Shown piece by piece: positions 26,331-35,562 of a DNA stretch of 64,000 nt. Each line of letters starts with the position of its first letter. Positions within the stretch are counted from its first letter, which is position 1. This DNA is from CAZSXU01 sp964610505. GTDB taxonomy: Bacteria > Arandabacterota > Arandabacteria > JAGLYR01. A program made the translations under genes and the position numbers. Location: the NCBI GenBank assembly GCA_964610505.1, contig CAZSXU010000013.1, positions 1 through 64,000 of the forward strand, read 5' to 3'. Below the pieces are notes generated by a model that made no database searches, was not told where the DNA came from, and saw only the letters and a program-made list of their open reading frames with translations.

Positions 26331-28376
26331 ATGATGATCGGCAGGTGGAACAACGAACGAAAGACCCTGACGGGACGACGGCTGCAACTTCACCGGATCC
26401 TGGCGATTGTCGGAATCCTGTTGGGGGCGGGAAGCGCCGGACCGTCGATCGCAGGCATCGGCTTCACCCCCGATTGGCAGGTCGAGTCGGCGAACTACCC
26501 GACGGGTGTGGGCTGGGCCGACATCGACGGCGACGGCTGGCTCGATCTGGTCGTGACCAACGGGCTCGACGGTGTGTTCGCCGCCAACGAGGTCTATTTC
26601 AATGCCGGAGGTAAGCTGGCGACCTCGCCGGGCTGGACTTCCACGGATACCCTCTCGAGCGGCAACCTGTTCGTGGGAGACCTGGACCACGACGGCGATC
26701 CGGATCTCCTCAACGCCAACATGGGACACATCCCGACCGGTCGCGATCCCCAGCCCCACGCTGCGTACTTCAACGACGGCGGCCTCCACGCCGCGCCGGA
26801 CTGGACCTCTCCGCCCGGCAACGCGTTTTCTCTATCGGTGGGAGATCCCGACGGCGACGGGGATCTGGACGTGGCCTTCGGCCAGGGCGTGAGCGCCGTC
26901 GATCCGGAAAAAATGAGACGCCAGAAGGTCGTCATCTATTTCAACGAAGACGGTGCGTTTGGCTCGGCTCCCGGTTGGGTATCGGATTCGGCGTACGTTA
27001 CGGTGGATCTCGATTTCGCGGACGTGGACAACGACGGCGACCACGATCTTGCAATCACCGGGCGCGGTGTGGGCCTGGCCATCTTCTTTAATCACGAAGG
27101 GCATCTCGAGACCCGGCCGTCGTGGCATACAAGGGAGATCCTGGGCGGGCGGCAGATGGCGTTCGGCGACGTGGATGCAGACGGTTACCCGGAACTTGCG
27201 GTTTGCTCCGTAGCGGAGTACGGGACGGGCGGAGGGGCCTTTGTTCTGTTTAAGAACCACGACGGGGTCCTGGAGGAATTCCCGTCTTGGGTGTGTGACG
27301 CGTACATCGAACCCTCTGCGGTGGTTTGGGCGGACGTGGACGGCGACGGGGACCTGGATCTGGGCGGCGGGGGGTGGAACACGCACGTGGGTGTGTTCGA
27401 GAACACCGGGAATCGTCTGTCGGACGAGTACGTCTGGATGCACACACCGGGCTGGCTCCAACAGATCGGCTGGGGCGATGTTGACGGGAACGGGCTGGTC
27501 CGCAGGCAGAAGACGTTCGCAGCCGACGGGAAACGGAAGATCTTCGATCTCGGAGAGAAGGCCGTCCACGAGGTATCCAGGGTCGACATCGGCGGCGCCC
27601 GCCTGAATCCGGTGAGCTACTGTTGCCACCCGGCGGAGGGCTGGGTTTCCCTCGCCGAGGCCCCGCCCGCGGGAACCGTGCTCCGCGTCGAGTACGTCGC
27701 CTCCACGAATCTGGATCTGGCCGTGACGACCCTCGGGCGGATCCGCGTGTACAAGAATACGCCCCAGGTGGTTCCCCGGAACGTCCACATCCTGGTTCTC
27801 GTGGACGACGACTGCGGGTCCAACTTCAACTTCCACGTCCAGCACGACCTTCTGGGCCCGCTGGACAACAACATACGGAAGCACTTCGAGAGATACGGCT
27901 GGCGGGTGACCGTCGCCGGCACCAAGGCCAGCGTTGACTCGTGCTCCGCCTATGGCGCGCCGTTTGGGGCTCGCTCCACGCGCGTCGACCGGCTGGTTTC
28001 GGACATCACAGATGTGTTGGAATTCGACGCGCTCTCTGTCATGCCCGGGCGGCGCCATGACGGGATCCTGAATTCCCCCGAGGCATTGCATCTCATTCGC
28101 CGGGCCGTTGAGGAAGGTCTGGTGGTGAGCGCCTGGTGCCGCGCCGTGCGGGTCCTGGCGGCCGCCGATGTCCTTGACGGGAAACGAGTGACCGGCCACG
28201 CCGACCACCGGTCGGAGTACGAGGCCGCGGGCGCAACCTACGCGGGAAACGAAACCGCCCCGGTCATCGACGGTAACATCGTGACTTCGGTGAGAAGCCG
28301 CTACTACCGAACGGAGATGTGTGAAGCCATCGCCGGAGCCATCGCCGAGAACCGGAGGGCGCGAAGCAAGCCCTGA
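26331..28376 (+). CDS. Secreted FG-GAP/VCBS propeller fused to a DJ-1/PfpI-like domain
   Basis: 681 residues. The ribosome site GGGAGGA abuts the first ATG, and a second ATG follows at 26334. An export signal covers about residues 18-42. Residues 45-480 hold FG-GAP-type calcium-binding repeats (WADIDGDGWLDLVVTN, VGDLDHDGDPDLLNAN, FADVDNDGDHDLAITG, WADVDGDGDLDLGGGG) that build a beta-propeller. Residues 483-681 match the DJ-1/PfpI fold: DALSVMPGRRHDG, then VVSAWCRAVRVLAAADVLDG with the nucleophile-position Cys603, then GKRVTGH and DGNIVTS. DJ-1 proteins usually have Cys-His here; this one has Cys-Arg. The fusion is unusual and its role unknown. Confidence 0.8.
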   Translation: MMIGRWNNERKTLTGRRLQLHRILAIVGILLGAGSAGPSIAGIGFTPDWQVESANYPTGVGWADIDGDGWLDLVVTNGLDGVFAANEVYFNAGGKLATSPGWTSTDTLSSGNLFVGDLDHDGDPDLLNANMGHIPTGRDPQPHAAYFNDGGLHAAPDWTSPPGNAFSLSVGDPDGDGDLDVAFGQGVSAVDPEKMRRQKVVIYFNEDGAFGSAPGWVSDSAYVTVDLDFADVDNDGDHDLAITGRGVGLAIFFNHEGHLETRPSWHTREILGGRQMAFGDVDADGYPELAVCSVAEYGTGGGAFVLFKNHDGVLEEFPSWVCDAYIEPSAVVWADVDGDGDLDLGGGGWNTHVGVFENTGNRLSDEYVWMHTPGWLQQIGWGDVDGNGLVRRQKTFAADGKRKIFDLGEKAVHEVSRVDIGGARLNPVSYCCHPAEGWVSLAEAPPAGTVLRVEYVASTNLDLAVTTLGRIRVYKNTPQVVPRNVHILVLVDDDCGSNFNFHVQHDLLGPLDNNIRKHFERYGWRVTVAGTKASVDSCSAYGAPFGARSTRVDRLVSDITDVLEFDALSVMPGRRHDGILNSPEALHLIRRAVEEGLVVSAWCRAVRVLAAADVLDGKRVTGHADHRSEYEAAGATYAGNETAPVIDGNIVTSVRSRYYRTEMCEAIAGAIAENRRARSKP

Positions 28377-28389
28377 GATTCTGCGTGTC

Positions 28390-28418
28390 TTGACGAACGG
28401 ATCTTCCTATTGTATGTT
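28390..28418 (+). promoter_or_regulatory. Promoter for the wHTH/propeller regulator
   Basis: TTGACG at 28390-28395, exactly 17 bases, TATGTT at 28413-28418. It implies that translation starts at 28464, not at the TTG inside the -10 region. Confidence 0.6.
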
Positions 28419-28463
28419 GCCTGCGCAGACCTCAATCGAATTCTTCCGAGAGAGGCGCGGGAC

Positions 28464-30605
28464 ATGAAGGATCCTGAAGACTCCTTTCCTTCCAACGGTT
28501 CCCAGGTCGAACCCTTCTTCGTGGGGAACTGGCTTGTCCAGCCGGGACTCAACCGCATCACGGGGAAGGGCCCACCGGTTCAAATCGAACCGAGAATCAT
28601 GCACGTTCTCACGTGCCTGGCCAGCCGCCCGGGCCAGGTCATCTCCCGGGCTACACTGCTCGACATCGTCTGGAACCGGACCATCGTCAACGAAGAAGCA
28701 CTGACGCAGGCCATTTCTCATTTGCGCCGCGTGTTCGCTGACGATCCGAAGTCGCCCGCGTACATCGAGACGATTCCAAAAAGCGGCTATCGCCTGATCG
28801 CTCCCGTCTCGCACGATCCCGCCGTCGAACGGACGATTCTTTCCAGTCCGCCCACTTTCACCCGGCAGACACGCCGCGCCGGCCTGTTCGTCGGAATCAC
28901 CGTTTTTCTGATCGCAACCGCAGCCGTGACGGCATTCCTGATTCAGCGATCCCGGTCGGCCTCGCAGGATGGAGCGTTCACCCTCGAAACCCGGCCCTTC
29001 ACCAGCGATCCCGGAGAAGAGATCTGTCCGGCGATCTCGCCGGATGGGACCCGGATCGCCTACTCATGGAGGCGGAAGGATGAACATCAGTACGATCTCT
29101 ATATGAAACAGCGGAATGCCGACGCGATCCTGCGTCTGACAGACACTCCGGGAAACGAGTACTACGTCGTCTGGTCACCGGACGGGAGTGAGATTGCCTA
29201 CGTGCACCAATACGAGAGTGAAACCGCCGTGTACACCATGCCGACCATCGGGGGGAAGGCCCGGAAGATCCTCGACGCAGAATTCGGCATGTACGGGATG
29301 GACTGGTCCCCCGACGGAGAGTGGCTGCTGTACTCCTCCCGCGCCGGCGCAGGGGAGCCGATGCAGGTGTACTCGTTTTCTTTCGCCACGCGAGAGGTCC
29401 GAACGCACACCTCACCGGAGAAAGGATCCCGTGGGGATTTCCGGCCGACGTTCTCTCCGGACGGCACACGGATCGCCTTCATTCGAGGGGACCGGACGAA
29501 CCTCGAGGACATCTACATGACTCCCACGGACGGGGGAGATCTCCGGAGGATAACTCACTCGCAGCATCACGTTTCGGGGCTGGACTGGATGCCGGACGGC
29601 CGCTCCCTGATCTTTTGCTCGGGCCCCACACGGGCAGGTGACTTCCGATTGTGGCGCTTGATTCTGAGGGACGCGTCTCTCCTGTGGTTGCCCTCGAGGA
29701 GCCATCGGCCCGTCCGCGTGTCCGTCGCGGTGACGGGGACCGGGCTCGTATACGAAGAACAGTCGGTCGCGTACAACATCATGAGGTTTCGGGTCGACGA
29801 TCCGGGAGATCCGGATGTCCCTCCCGCTCCGCTCATCGCGTCCACGCTTCACGACTACGGTCCCCAGTACTCACCGGCGGGACAGTGGATTTCCTTCATC
29901 TCGAACCGGACGGGAAATCCGCAGATCTGGATCTGCGACTCCGAAGGACAGAACGCCCGGCAGATCACCGACTTCGAAGGCGCGTATCTCGAGAATTCCT
30001 GCTGGTCCTATGATGAGAATCGTGTGGCGTTCAGTGCGGCACCGGGCAACTACACGGCGATGTACATCGTGGACCTCGAGACGGAAGAAGTTCGTTGTCT
30101 TTCCACGTCCGATCGCCATGAGAAGTGTCTGGGCTGGTCGCGGGACGGGGAATGGCTCTACTGCAAGTCCGAGCGGGATGACGCCTGGTGGGTCTGGAAG
30201 AGGCGGATCGACGGGAGCGAGAGCGTCGACATCGTAGAGGAGGACATTTTCCGTCTCGCCGAGGCCACCGACGGAAAACGCCTTCTGTACTCCCGGGCCG
30301 ACACCACCGGTGTGTGGTCGGTCAACCTGGACGGAACCGGGCGGCAGTGCGTGGTGAACGGACCCGGCTACGTGGTCCCGTGCGGCTGGAGGGAAGTGGA
30401 GGAGGGGATCTATTTCTTCAGCGCGGACGAGAGCACCATCAGTCTCTGGCTACTCGACGCGGCAAGTGGAGAGACTTCGCTCGTGGCCTCCAGCCGCAGC
30501 TTCTTCGCCATCAACCTCGATGTATCTCCCGACGGGATGGCCGTCATCTACGATCACTCCGGACCGTTCCATTCTGATCTGGTCCTCGTCGAGGACTTCC
30601 GCTGA
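28464..30605 (+). CDS. Membrane-anchored wHTH regulator with PD40 (TolB-like) propeller
   Basis: 713 residues from the ATG at 28464. Residues 20-105 form an OmpR-type winged helix (QIEPRIMHVLTCLASRPGQV, NEEALTQAISHLRRVF, YIETIPKSGYRLIAPV). A single TM helix lies near 132-155 (GLFVGITVFLIATAAVTAFL). The rest is a PD40 propeller with motifs such as ISPDGTRIAYSW, VWSPDGSEIAYVH, DWSPDGEWLLYSS and FSPDGTRIAFIRG. The design is CadC-like: DNA binding inside, sensor outside, no phosphoacceptor domain. The sensed ligand is unknown. Its likely targets are the neighbouring secreted-protein genes, which is inference. A terminator follows at 30706-30736. Confidence 0.88.
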   Translation: MKDPEDSFPSNGSQVEPFFVGNWLVQPGLNRITGKGPPVQIEPRIMHVLTCLASRPGQVISRATLLDIVWNRTIVNEEALTQAISHLRRVFADDPKSPAYIETIPKSGYRLIAPVSHDPAVERTILSSPPTFTRQTRRAGLFVGITVFLIATAAVTAFLIQRSRSASQDGAFTLETRPFTSDPGEEICPAISPDGTRIAYSWRRKDEHQYDLYMKQRNADAILRLTDTPGNEYYVVWSPDGSEIAYVHQYESETAVYTMPTIGGKARKILDAEFGMYGMDWSPDGEWLLYSSRAGAGEPMQVYSFSFATREVRTHTSPEKGSRGDFRPTFSPDGTRIAFIRGDRTNLEDIYMTPTDGGDLRRITHSQHHVSGLDWMPDGRSLIFCSGPTRAGDFRLWRLILRDASLLWLPSRSHRPVRVSVAVTGTGLVYEEQSVAYNIMRFRVDDPGDPDVPPAPLIASTLHDYGPQYSPAGQWISFISNRTGNPQIWICDSEGQNARQITDFEGAYLENSCWSYDENRVAFSAAPGNYTAMYIVDLETEEVRCLSTSDRHEKCLGWSRDGEWLYCKSERDDAWWVWKRRIDGSESVDIVEEDIFRLAEATDGKRLLYSRADTTGVWSVNLDGTGRQCVVNGPGYVVPCGWREVEEGIYFFSADESTISLWLLDAASGETSLVASSRSFFAINLDVSPDGMAVIYDHSGPFHSDLVLVEDFR

Positions 30606-30705
30606 GCGCCGGCTTGCATGTCTCACCAGGCTTCGTCGCGAGGCGTCCTGGCTTCCTATGATGGGAAGGAATGCGGGCCAAGCCTGTCGGCCCCCATGAA
30701 CGCGC

Positions 30706-30736
30706 GAACCCGGGACGGCCAGGCCGCCCCGGGTTC
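30706..30736. terminator. Bidirectional terminator
   Basis: GAACCCGGG and CCCGGGTTC pair around an inner GGCC/GGCC stem, giving a long GC-rich hairpin between two convergent genes. T tracts are weak on both sides. Confidence 0.6.
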
Positions 30737-30768
30737 ATTCTGCGGACAAGATCGGGTTGCGGTCCATC

Positions 30769-32619
30769 TCATCGGAGGAGAACCAGTTTCCGGGTTTCCT
30801 GATGATCGGGCGTATCCAGGCGAACCCAGTAAATCCCCGAAGGCAGAACCCGACCGTTGTCATCCAACCCGTTCCAGTGGAGTGAACGGACTCCCGCCGG
30901 GAATACGTGATCTGCCAGTGAACGAACACGACGTCCCATGGCGTCGAACACGGTCAACCGCGCCCGCCCTTCCCTGGCCAGACTGAAAGAGAGAGTCGCC
31001 TGCGGATTGAACGGATTCGGACTGGCGCGGAGAGACTCACCAGGATCTCGAACCGAATCGGATTCGACCGCCATCAGGGCGGGACCGAACGCAACCTGAT
31101 TCAGAATCGGAGAACTCGCGGGGACGGCCGTATCCAGAAGAATCTTGTACTGAACGTACCGGTTGAGAGTTCCGGCCAGGTTGCCCGGGGCCGTGATATC
31201 GGCGGACCAGACACCCGGATTGCCGGGATCGTTCGAGCTTCGAACCTGGAACCGGAGAGTCGTTCCGGCAGGCTCGGATGCGGTCCAGTCGATGCTCGCC
31301 AGGGGCGGCATTCCGTCGGTATCCAGGATGGAGCTCTCCAGCGCCCCGCTCGCCTGAAACTCGACCGCCTCCCACCAGTTGAACTCGCCGGCGTCAAACG
31401 CTGCGCCCAGCGGATCGAGGTCGCCGTCGCCGTCCAGGTCCGCGGCTCGCACCGTGATGCTGCCATCGTAGTTTCCGTTCAGCGTGTGCTCGGCCCACAC
31501 GATCGGATCGCCGCCGCCGTTCTCCCACCAGGCCAGCTTGTCGTCCACGTAGCAGGCGCCGAGCACATCGGGCCGACCGTCGCCGTTCACATCGGCGACG
31601 CAGCAGGCGTGACCGCCGCCACAGGTCGTGGATATCGTCTGGCGGGTCCAGACGATGGGATCCCCTCCATCGTTCGCCCACCATGCCAGGTCGCTTTCCC
31701 ACGAAATCCCGGCAAAGTCGAGATCCCCGTCGCCATCGATGTCGTCGATCCAGACCGAGCGAGCTCCGATGAAGTCCGTCTCCACGATTTCCTTGGTCCA
31801 GGAAATCGAATCCGCCCCGTCGCTCCAGTAGATGGCGATCTCGTCGGCCACGGCGGCCGCAGATACCAGATCCAAATCGCCGTCGTCATCGAGATCGGCG
31901 CCCCGGACGGAGTGAGCCCCGGAGAAACTCCCGTCCACGAGGTGCTGCGTCCAGGTGATGGGATCATCCCCCCCGTTTTCCCACCACGCGACGTCCCCCA
32001 GGTTCCAGCAGGTGCACATCACGTCCATCAGACCATCGCCGTTGACGTCACCGGTGGCGATTTCCCACGCGTCATACCAGGGATTCTGGATAACCTGGTT
32101 GGTCCAGACGATGGGATCGCCGCCCTCATTTCGCCGCCAGAGAATGCGGTTCAGCGGGGCCACCAGCGTGATGAGGATATCCAGACGGCCGTCGCCGTCG
32201 ATGTCTTCGACGTCCACGCCGGCCACGCCGGTTCGCTTGACGATCGTGTGTTGCGTCCAGGCCGGTGGATTCGACCCGTCGTTTTCCCACCACACGACGA
32301 TCCCTGTCGTCTGCGCCGTTCCGACGACATCGATATCCCCGTCACCGTCGAGGTCCCCGGCCTCCATCCCAATGGTACCGACGAGCGAATCAACGAACAC
32401 GTGCTCGGGAGCATACGCCAGCGATGACGAAGACAGCGCCAGTTGGCCCGGAACGGCCATCCACGAAACCCCGGCCGAGCCGTCGAATCGGTCCGCCCAG
32501 TCGACCACGGGACCCGACGTCCCGCCACCGCCGCACCAGTCCGTCTGACTCGCGTCCTGGGCATTCACGACACTCGAAACGGCGAGAAGAAACACGACGA
32601 AAAGCAATGCACCACGCAT
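30769..32619 (-). CDS. Secreted FG-GAP/VCBS repeat protein with FlgD-type tail
   Basis: 616 residues from the ATG at 32619 (AAGGAGGA upstream), signal peptide about 1-21 (FVVFLLAVSSVVNAQ). Seven or more FG-GAP-type units follow with the calcium-loop pattern D-x-D-G-D-G-x-x-D, for example AGDLDGDGDIDVVGTA, VEDIDGDGRLDILITL, VADVNGDGRPDVLGAC and AADLDGDGDLDPLGAA, each with a tryptophan-rich WWENGGDDPITWTQH segment. Residues 425-520 are a beta-sandwich linker, then a FlgD-type sorting domain (ASPNPFNPQATLSFSL ... RKLVLLR). It is probably secreted and surface-attached, with binding function unknown. A single-gene unit. Confidence 0.85.
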   Translation of the reverse strand: MRGALLFVVFLLAVSSVVNAQDASQTDWCGGGGTSGPVVDWADRFDGSAGVSWMAVPGQLALSSSSLAYAPEHVFVDSLVGTIGMEAGDLDGDGDIDVVGTAQTTGIVVWWENDGSNPPAWTQHTIVKRTGVAGVDVEDIDGDGRLDILITLVAPLNRILWRRNEGGDPIVWTNQVIQNPWYDAWEIATGDVNGDGLMDVMCTCWNLGDVAWWENGGDDPITWTQHLVDGSFSGAHSVRGADLDDDGDLDLVSAAAVADEIAIYWSDGADSISWTKEIVETDFIGARSVWIDDIDGDGDLDFAGISWESDLAWWANDGGDPIVWTRQTISTTCGGGHACCVADVNGDGRPDVLGACYVDDKLAWWENGGGDPIVWAEHTLNGNYDGSITVRAADLDGDGDLDPLGAAFDAGEFNWWEAVEFQASGALESSILDTDGMPPLASIDWTASEPAGTTLRFQVRSSNDPGNPGVWSADITAPGNLAGTLNRYVQYKILLDTAVPASSPILNQVAFGPALMAVESDSVRDPGESLRASPNPFNPQATLSFSLAREGRARLTVFDAMGRRVRSLADHVFPAGVRSLHWNGLDDNGRVLPSGIYWVRLDTPDHQETRKLVLLR

Positions 32620-33156
32620 CTGGTTCCTCCTTCCCTCTCTCCCCACACGGACAGGGCCCGCCCCCTCAGGGACGGGGCCCTCCGACGGGGCGCGCCATCG
32701 TTGAAACCACTACCTGGATTATCCCGGCACGGGGGACAGAAGACCTGAAGGAAACCTTTGGAAAGGGTGTGGAATGTCCGGACACGGAAAATTGCGCGCG
32801 GGGCCCGGATGTTTTTCGTGGAAACGGGGCTCCCCTCGCCTCCCGGGGGATGGAGGCGTTTTCCGTTGGCCGCGTCGGGTACGCCTCAACCACACCCATC
32901 ACAACCCATCCCTACAGGGGAAGACCCCGTTTCCACTCGCCGAGCGACCAGCGTACCATTCCCAAAGCAACCTGCATGCCAGTCACCCTCACAGGAGGCG
33001 AATTGCTTTTGCGGCAAAGGGAAACACGCTCGCAGGGAACCCCGAAAGGCGTTGCGCACCTTCCCGTCCCGTCAACTCTCGTTGACGGAGCGACCGGGTC
33101 AAAACGGCCTCGGATTCCACAACCGATCGATGGGGCGGGGGTTGCGGGACAGTCCG
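32620..33156. other. Gene-free stretch with one hairpin
   Basis: No gene is supported. CCGTCAAC-TCTC-GTTGACGG at 33069-33088 is a perfect 8-bp hairpin downstream of the nitrilase gene. It has no T run and may mark its 3' end. I found no clear promoter for the FG-GAP protein. Confidence 0.4.
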
Positions 33157-33960
33157 TTAGTGAGACACCGATGTCAACATCTTGTAACACCCGGGATATC
33201 GATCCTGGAGAAGATCATTCTCGGGAGTGATCCGCTTGTCCAGAGCCATTCGAGGATCGATCTCGACGATCTCGAGCTTCTCTCCGGTCTCCGGTCCCCT
33301 TAGTAAGACCTCACCGTGGGGCGAGGTCACTTGACTGCCTCCCGTGAAGACCATTCGGTTTCCGCCCCGGCTCTCCTCCCCGGCTCGGTTGGCGGTGATC
33401 GCGAAAACCCGGTTCTCCAGACATCGGGTCACCATCGCTCTCTGGCAATGAGGGAGAACGAGATTCGAAGGATGGCAGATCACCTGAGCGCCCCCGAGGG
33501 CCAGGACCCTCGCCGATTCGGGGAAGATCCAGTCGAAACAGATCATCAGGCCGACCGAGATTCCCTTCAGGGAAATCACCTTGAACTCTCCGCCCGGGGC
33601 AAACCAGCGCTTCTCTTCTCGAAAAAGGTGAACTTTCCGGTAGGTTTCCAGATGCCCGTCGGGCCCTACGGCAACGGCGCTGTTGAAATACTGCGAGCCG
33701 GCTCGTTCAAGAACTCCCGCGACCAAAGCTGCGTCGTGCCGGGTGGCCATCTCGGCCAGAAAGTCGGCTGTCGGCCCGCCCGGGAAAGGCTCGGCCAGAG
33801 ACTCCAATTCCGCCGCCTCGGTGAACACATAGCCCGTCGAGAACAGCTCGGGCAGCACGATCAGATCCGCGGACATTCCATCGAGAAGTTCCTCGACCCG
33901 TTCAAGATTGGCCTCCTTCTCTCCGAACTCGGGAACGGTCTGTAAGAATCCTACTCTCAT
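33157..33960 (-). CDS. Carbon-nitrogen hydrolase (nitrilase superfamily)
   Basis: 267 residues, cytoplasmic. The catalytic triad is complete: Glu38 in VLPELFSTGY, Lys109 in YRKVHLF and Cys141 in GLMICFDWIFPESAR. These enzymes hydrolyse amides or nitriles. Small stand-alone members of this length are mostly omega-amidases, deaminated-glutathione amidases or carbamoyl hydrolases. HPSNLVLPHCQRAMVTRCLE and TANRAGEE after the Cys are typical of the amidase branches. I cannot pick the substrate. It is a single-gene unit. Confidence 0.92.
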   Translation of the reverse strand: MRVGFLQTVPEFGEKEANLERVEELLDGMSADLIVLPELFSTGYVFTEAAELESLAEPFPGGPTADFLAEMATRHDAALVAGVLERAGSQYFNSAVAVGPDGHLETYRKVHLFREEKRWFAPGGEFKVISLKGISVGLMICFDWIFPESARVLALGGAQVICHPSNLVLPHCQRAMVTRCLENRVFAITANRAGEESRGGNRMVFTGGSQVTSPHGEVLLRGPETGEKLEIVEIDPRMALDKRITPENDLLQDRYPGCYKMLTSVSH

Positions 33961-34275
33961 CGACGGTCCTCCTGTCTGATCTGATCCGGTCGCAGTGGGT
34001 TCTCGAGACGCACGCGCGTCTACCCTTCCCTCGGCATCGGTCCCGCCGGCTCCCCTGGGGCATTTCCCCCAACGTACTGGGCTCGATCGCCCGTGAGAGC
34101 GGCGCGTTGCGCTTCATGGCCCGCATCGCACCGCGTCGGCGCGGCGGTAACTCTTTACCGAGGGGGTCGGTATGATTTTCCCCGCCTCGGGCGGCGGCAA
34201 GGAATGCATCTTGCACTGTCTCCCCGTGGAACCGAAACCGACACGTACCCAGGACAAACCGGAGGCGGGTCCGAG
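33961..34275. other. Divergent intergenic region
   Basis: No gene is supported between the nitrilase and the following hypothetical gene. I saw no confident promoter, riboswitch or terminator. Confidence 0.4.
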
Positions 34276-35046
34276 ATGAGCCCCAGGGAGAATAAGATCA
34301 TTCGCATCGCCGAAGGGACATCCCCCGAGGATGCCACGCTTCAGTTTATGATGAATTGTCTCCTGTACTCAAGGATCGAAACGGGTCACGAGTCCAACGC
34401 CGGCGAATACGACGAAGACGTGAATGTCTACCTGGCCCACCTCTTGAATTCCTTCATCAACCCTCGCTACTTTCGGGCCGCCCGGAAGTACATCACCGAT
34501 TATGACACGGACATCTTCGCTCGGCTCGAGAAGTCGAGGGATACCCGAATGAAATACACTCTCTACAAGACCAACGCCGACTATCTTCTGCTTTCCATCG
34601 GAATCTTCAGCGCGGGATGTCCCGAAACCTGCCGAGCCCGCTTTCCGTTTCACAACGGGCGCAGGGGGAAGATCCAACGCGGTCAAACCTACTACCGTTT
34701 CGCGTTTTCGTACAGCCAGCGGATCTCCCCTCGCTCGTCATCCATCACGGAAGTGCTGGGAAAACTCTCGAGGGGTTTCGAGAAATACGTGGAGATTCTG
34801 TCCCATCTCAGGGGCGAGCACTTCAATCTGTACGATCGATTCACCGACGGCGAGGAGTACCATATCCTTCGAGCCATCGATGACACCGAAGAGAGGGAAG
34901 ACCTGCGGCGAACGCAGGATGAATTCCTGGATCTGTACCGAGAATGGAAGGAACACCCGGGCGAGACGGAGCTCCGCAAGCTCGAGGATGTCTGCGAGCG
35001 GTTGAGGACGTTGGACCCGACGTTCAAATTCGTGCCGACTCCGTAG
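34276..35046 (+). CDS. Conserved-looking hypothetical protein
   Basis: 256 residues from the ATG at 34276 (GGAGG 13 bases upstream, a long spacing). I recognise no family. The protein is soluble and mostly helical, rich in charged and aromatic residues (YFRAARKYITDYDTDIFARL). A middle segment (NADYLLLSIGIFSAG) is hydrophobic but too short and too mixed to be a membrane helix. The C-terminal half contains helices with EEREDLRRTQDEFLDLYREW and ends in a short proline tail. The gene is alone, divergent from the nitrilase and convergent with guaB, so context gives no function. Confidence 0.6.
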   Translation: MSPRENKIIRIAEGTSPEDATLQFMMNCLLYSRIETGHESNAGEYDEDVNVYLAHLLNSFINPRYFRAARKYITDYDTDIFARLEKSRDTRMKYTLYKTNADYLLLSIGIFSAGCPETCRARFPFHNGRRGKIQRGQTYYRFAFSYSQRISPRSSSITEVLGKLSRGFEKYVEILSHLRGEHFNLYDRFTDGEEYHILRAIDDTEEREDLRRTQDEFLDLYREWKEHPGETELRKLEDVCERLRTLDPTFKFVPTP

Positions 35047-35179
35047 CGGCTCCACAGTACTCAGGACATGACCACCCATCGGCCGGTGCACGAGGCATTC
35101 AAGGCCCAAACCAAGACGCAAGTCCCAAAGGCCCTCCATTCGAACGTTGCCCCTCGCCTCGTGCACCGGCGCCCTACCT

Positions 35180-35212
35180 GAAAGAAACGGCCCTCCGTTT
35201 CCGAAGGGCCGT
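35180..35212 (-). terminator. Terminator downstream of guaB
   Basis: On the minus strand ACGGCCCT pairs with AGGGCCGT around a ten-base loop and is followed by TTCTTTC. It lies about 350 bases past guaB and can also stop the convergent plus-strand transcript. A second palindrome, CCTGGAA-A-TTCCAGG at 35256-35270, lies between. The rest of 35047-35562 is empty. Confidence 0.5.
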
Positions 35213-35562
35213 CTCAAGGTTCTCCCCGCCGTGCGGCTTGCCTGCTATTTTTGATCCTGGAAATTCCAGGTGGGTACCTTCCCGGCCGGTCCCGCACCTC
35301 CCACTCGACGGTGGGCACCGCGTTCGCAACCGGAGATCGGGTTCCCGAGATAAATCTGTTGGCTCAAAATAGTCGAGACATGGCCAACAAAGCAGGGGAA
35401 CTTTCCTCATGTTCTCAACCCCCAGTATATCAGGTTCGGGCCGGGTCGTCAAGTCTTCCCAGATGGAGACGGCCGGACCCTGCCAAACCTGGCCAGGGAT
35501 TTCAGATTACAGTTCACTCATGCCGAGCCGGAGCAAAAGTGGTTGCCCGCGACCTGGACCGG

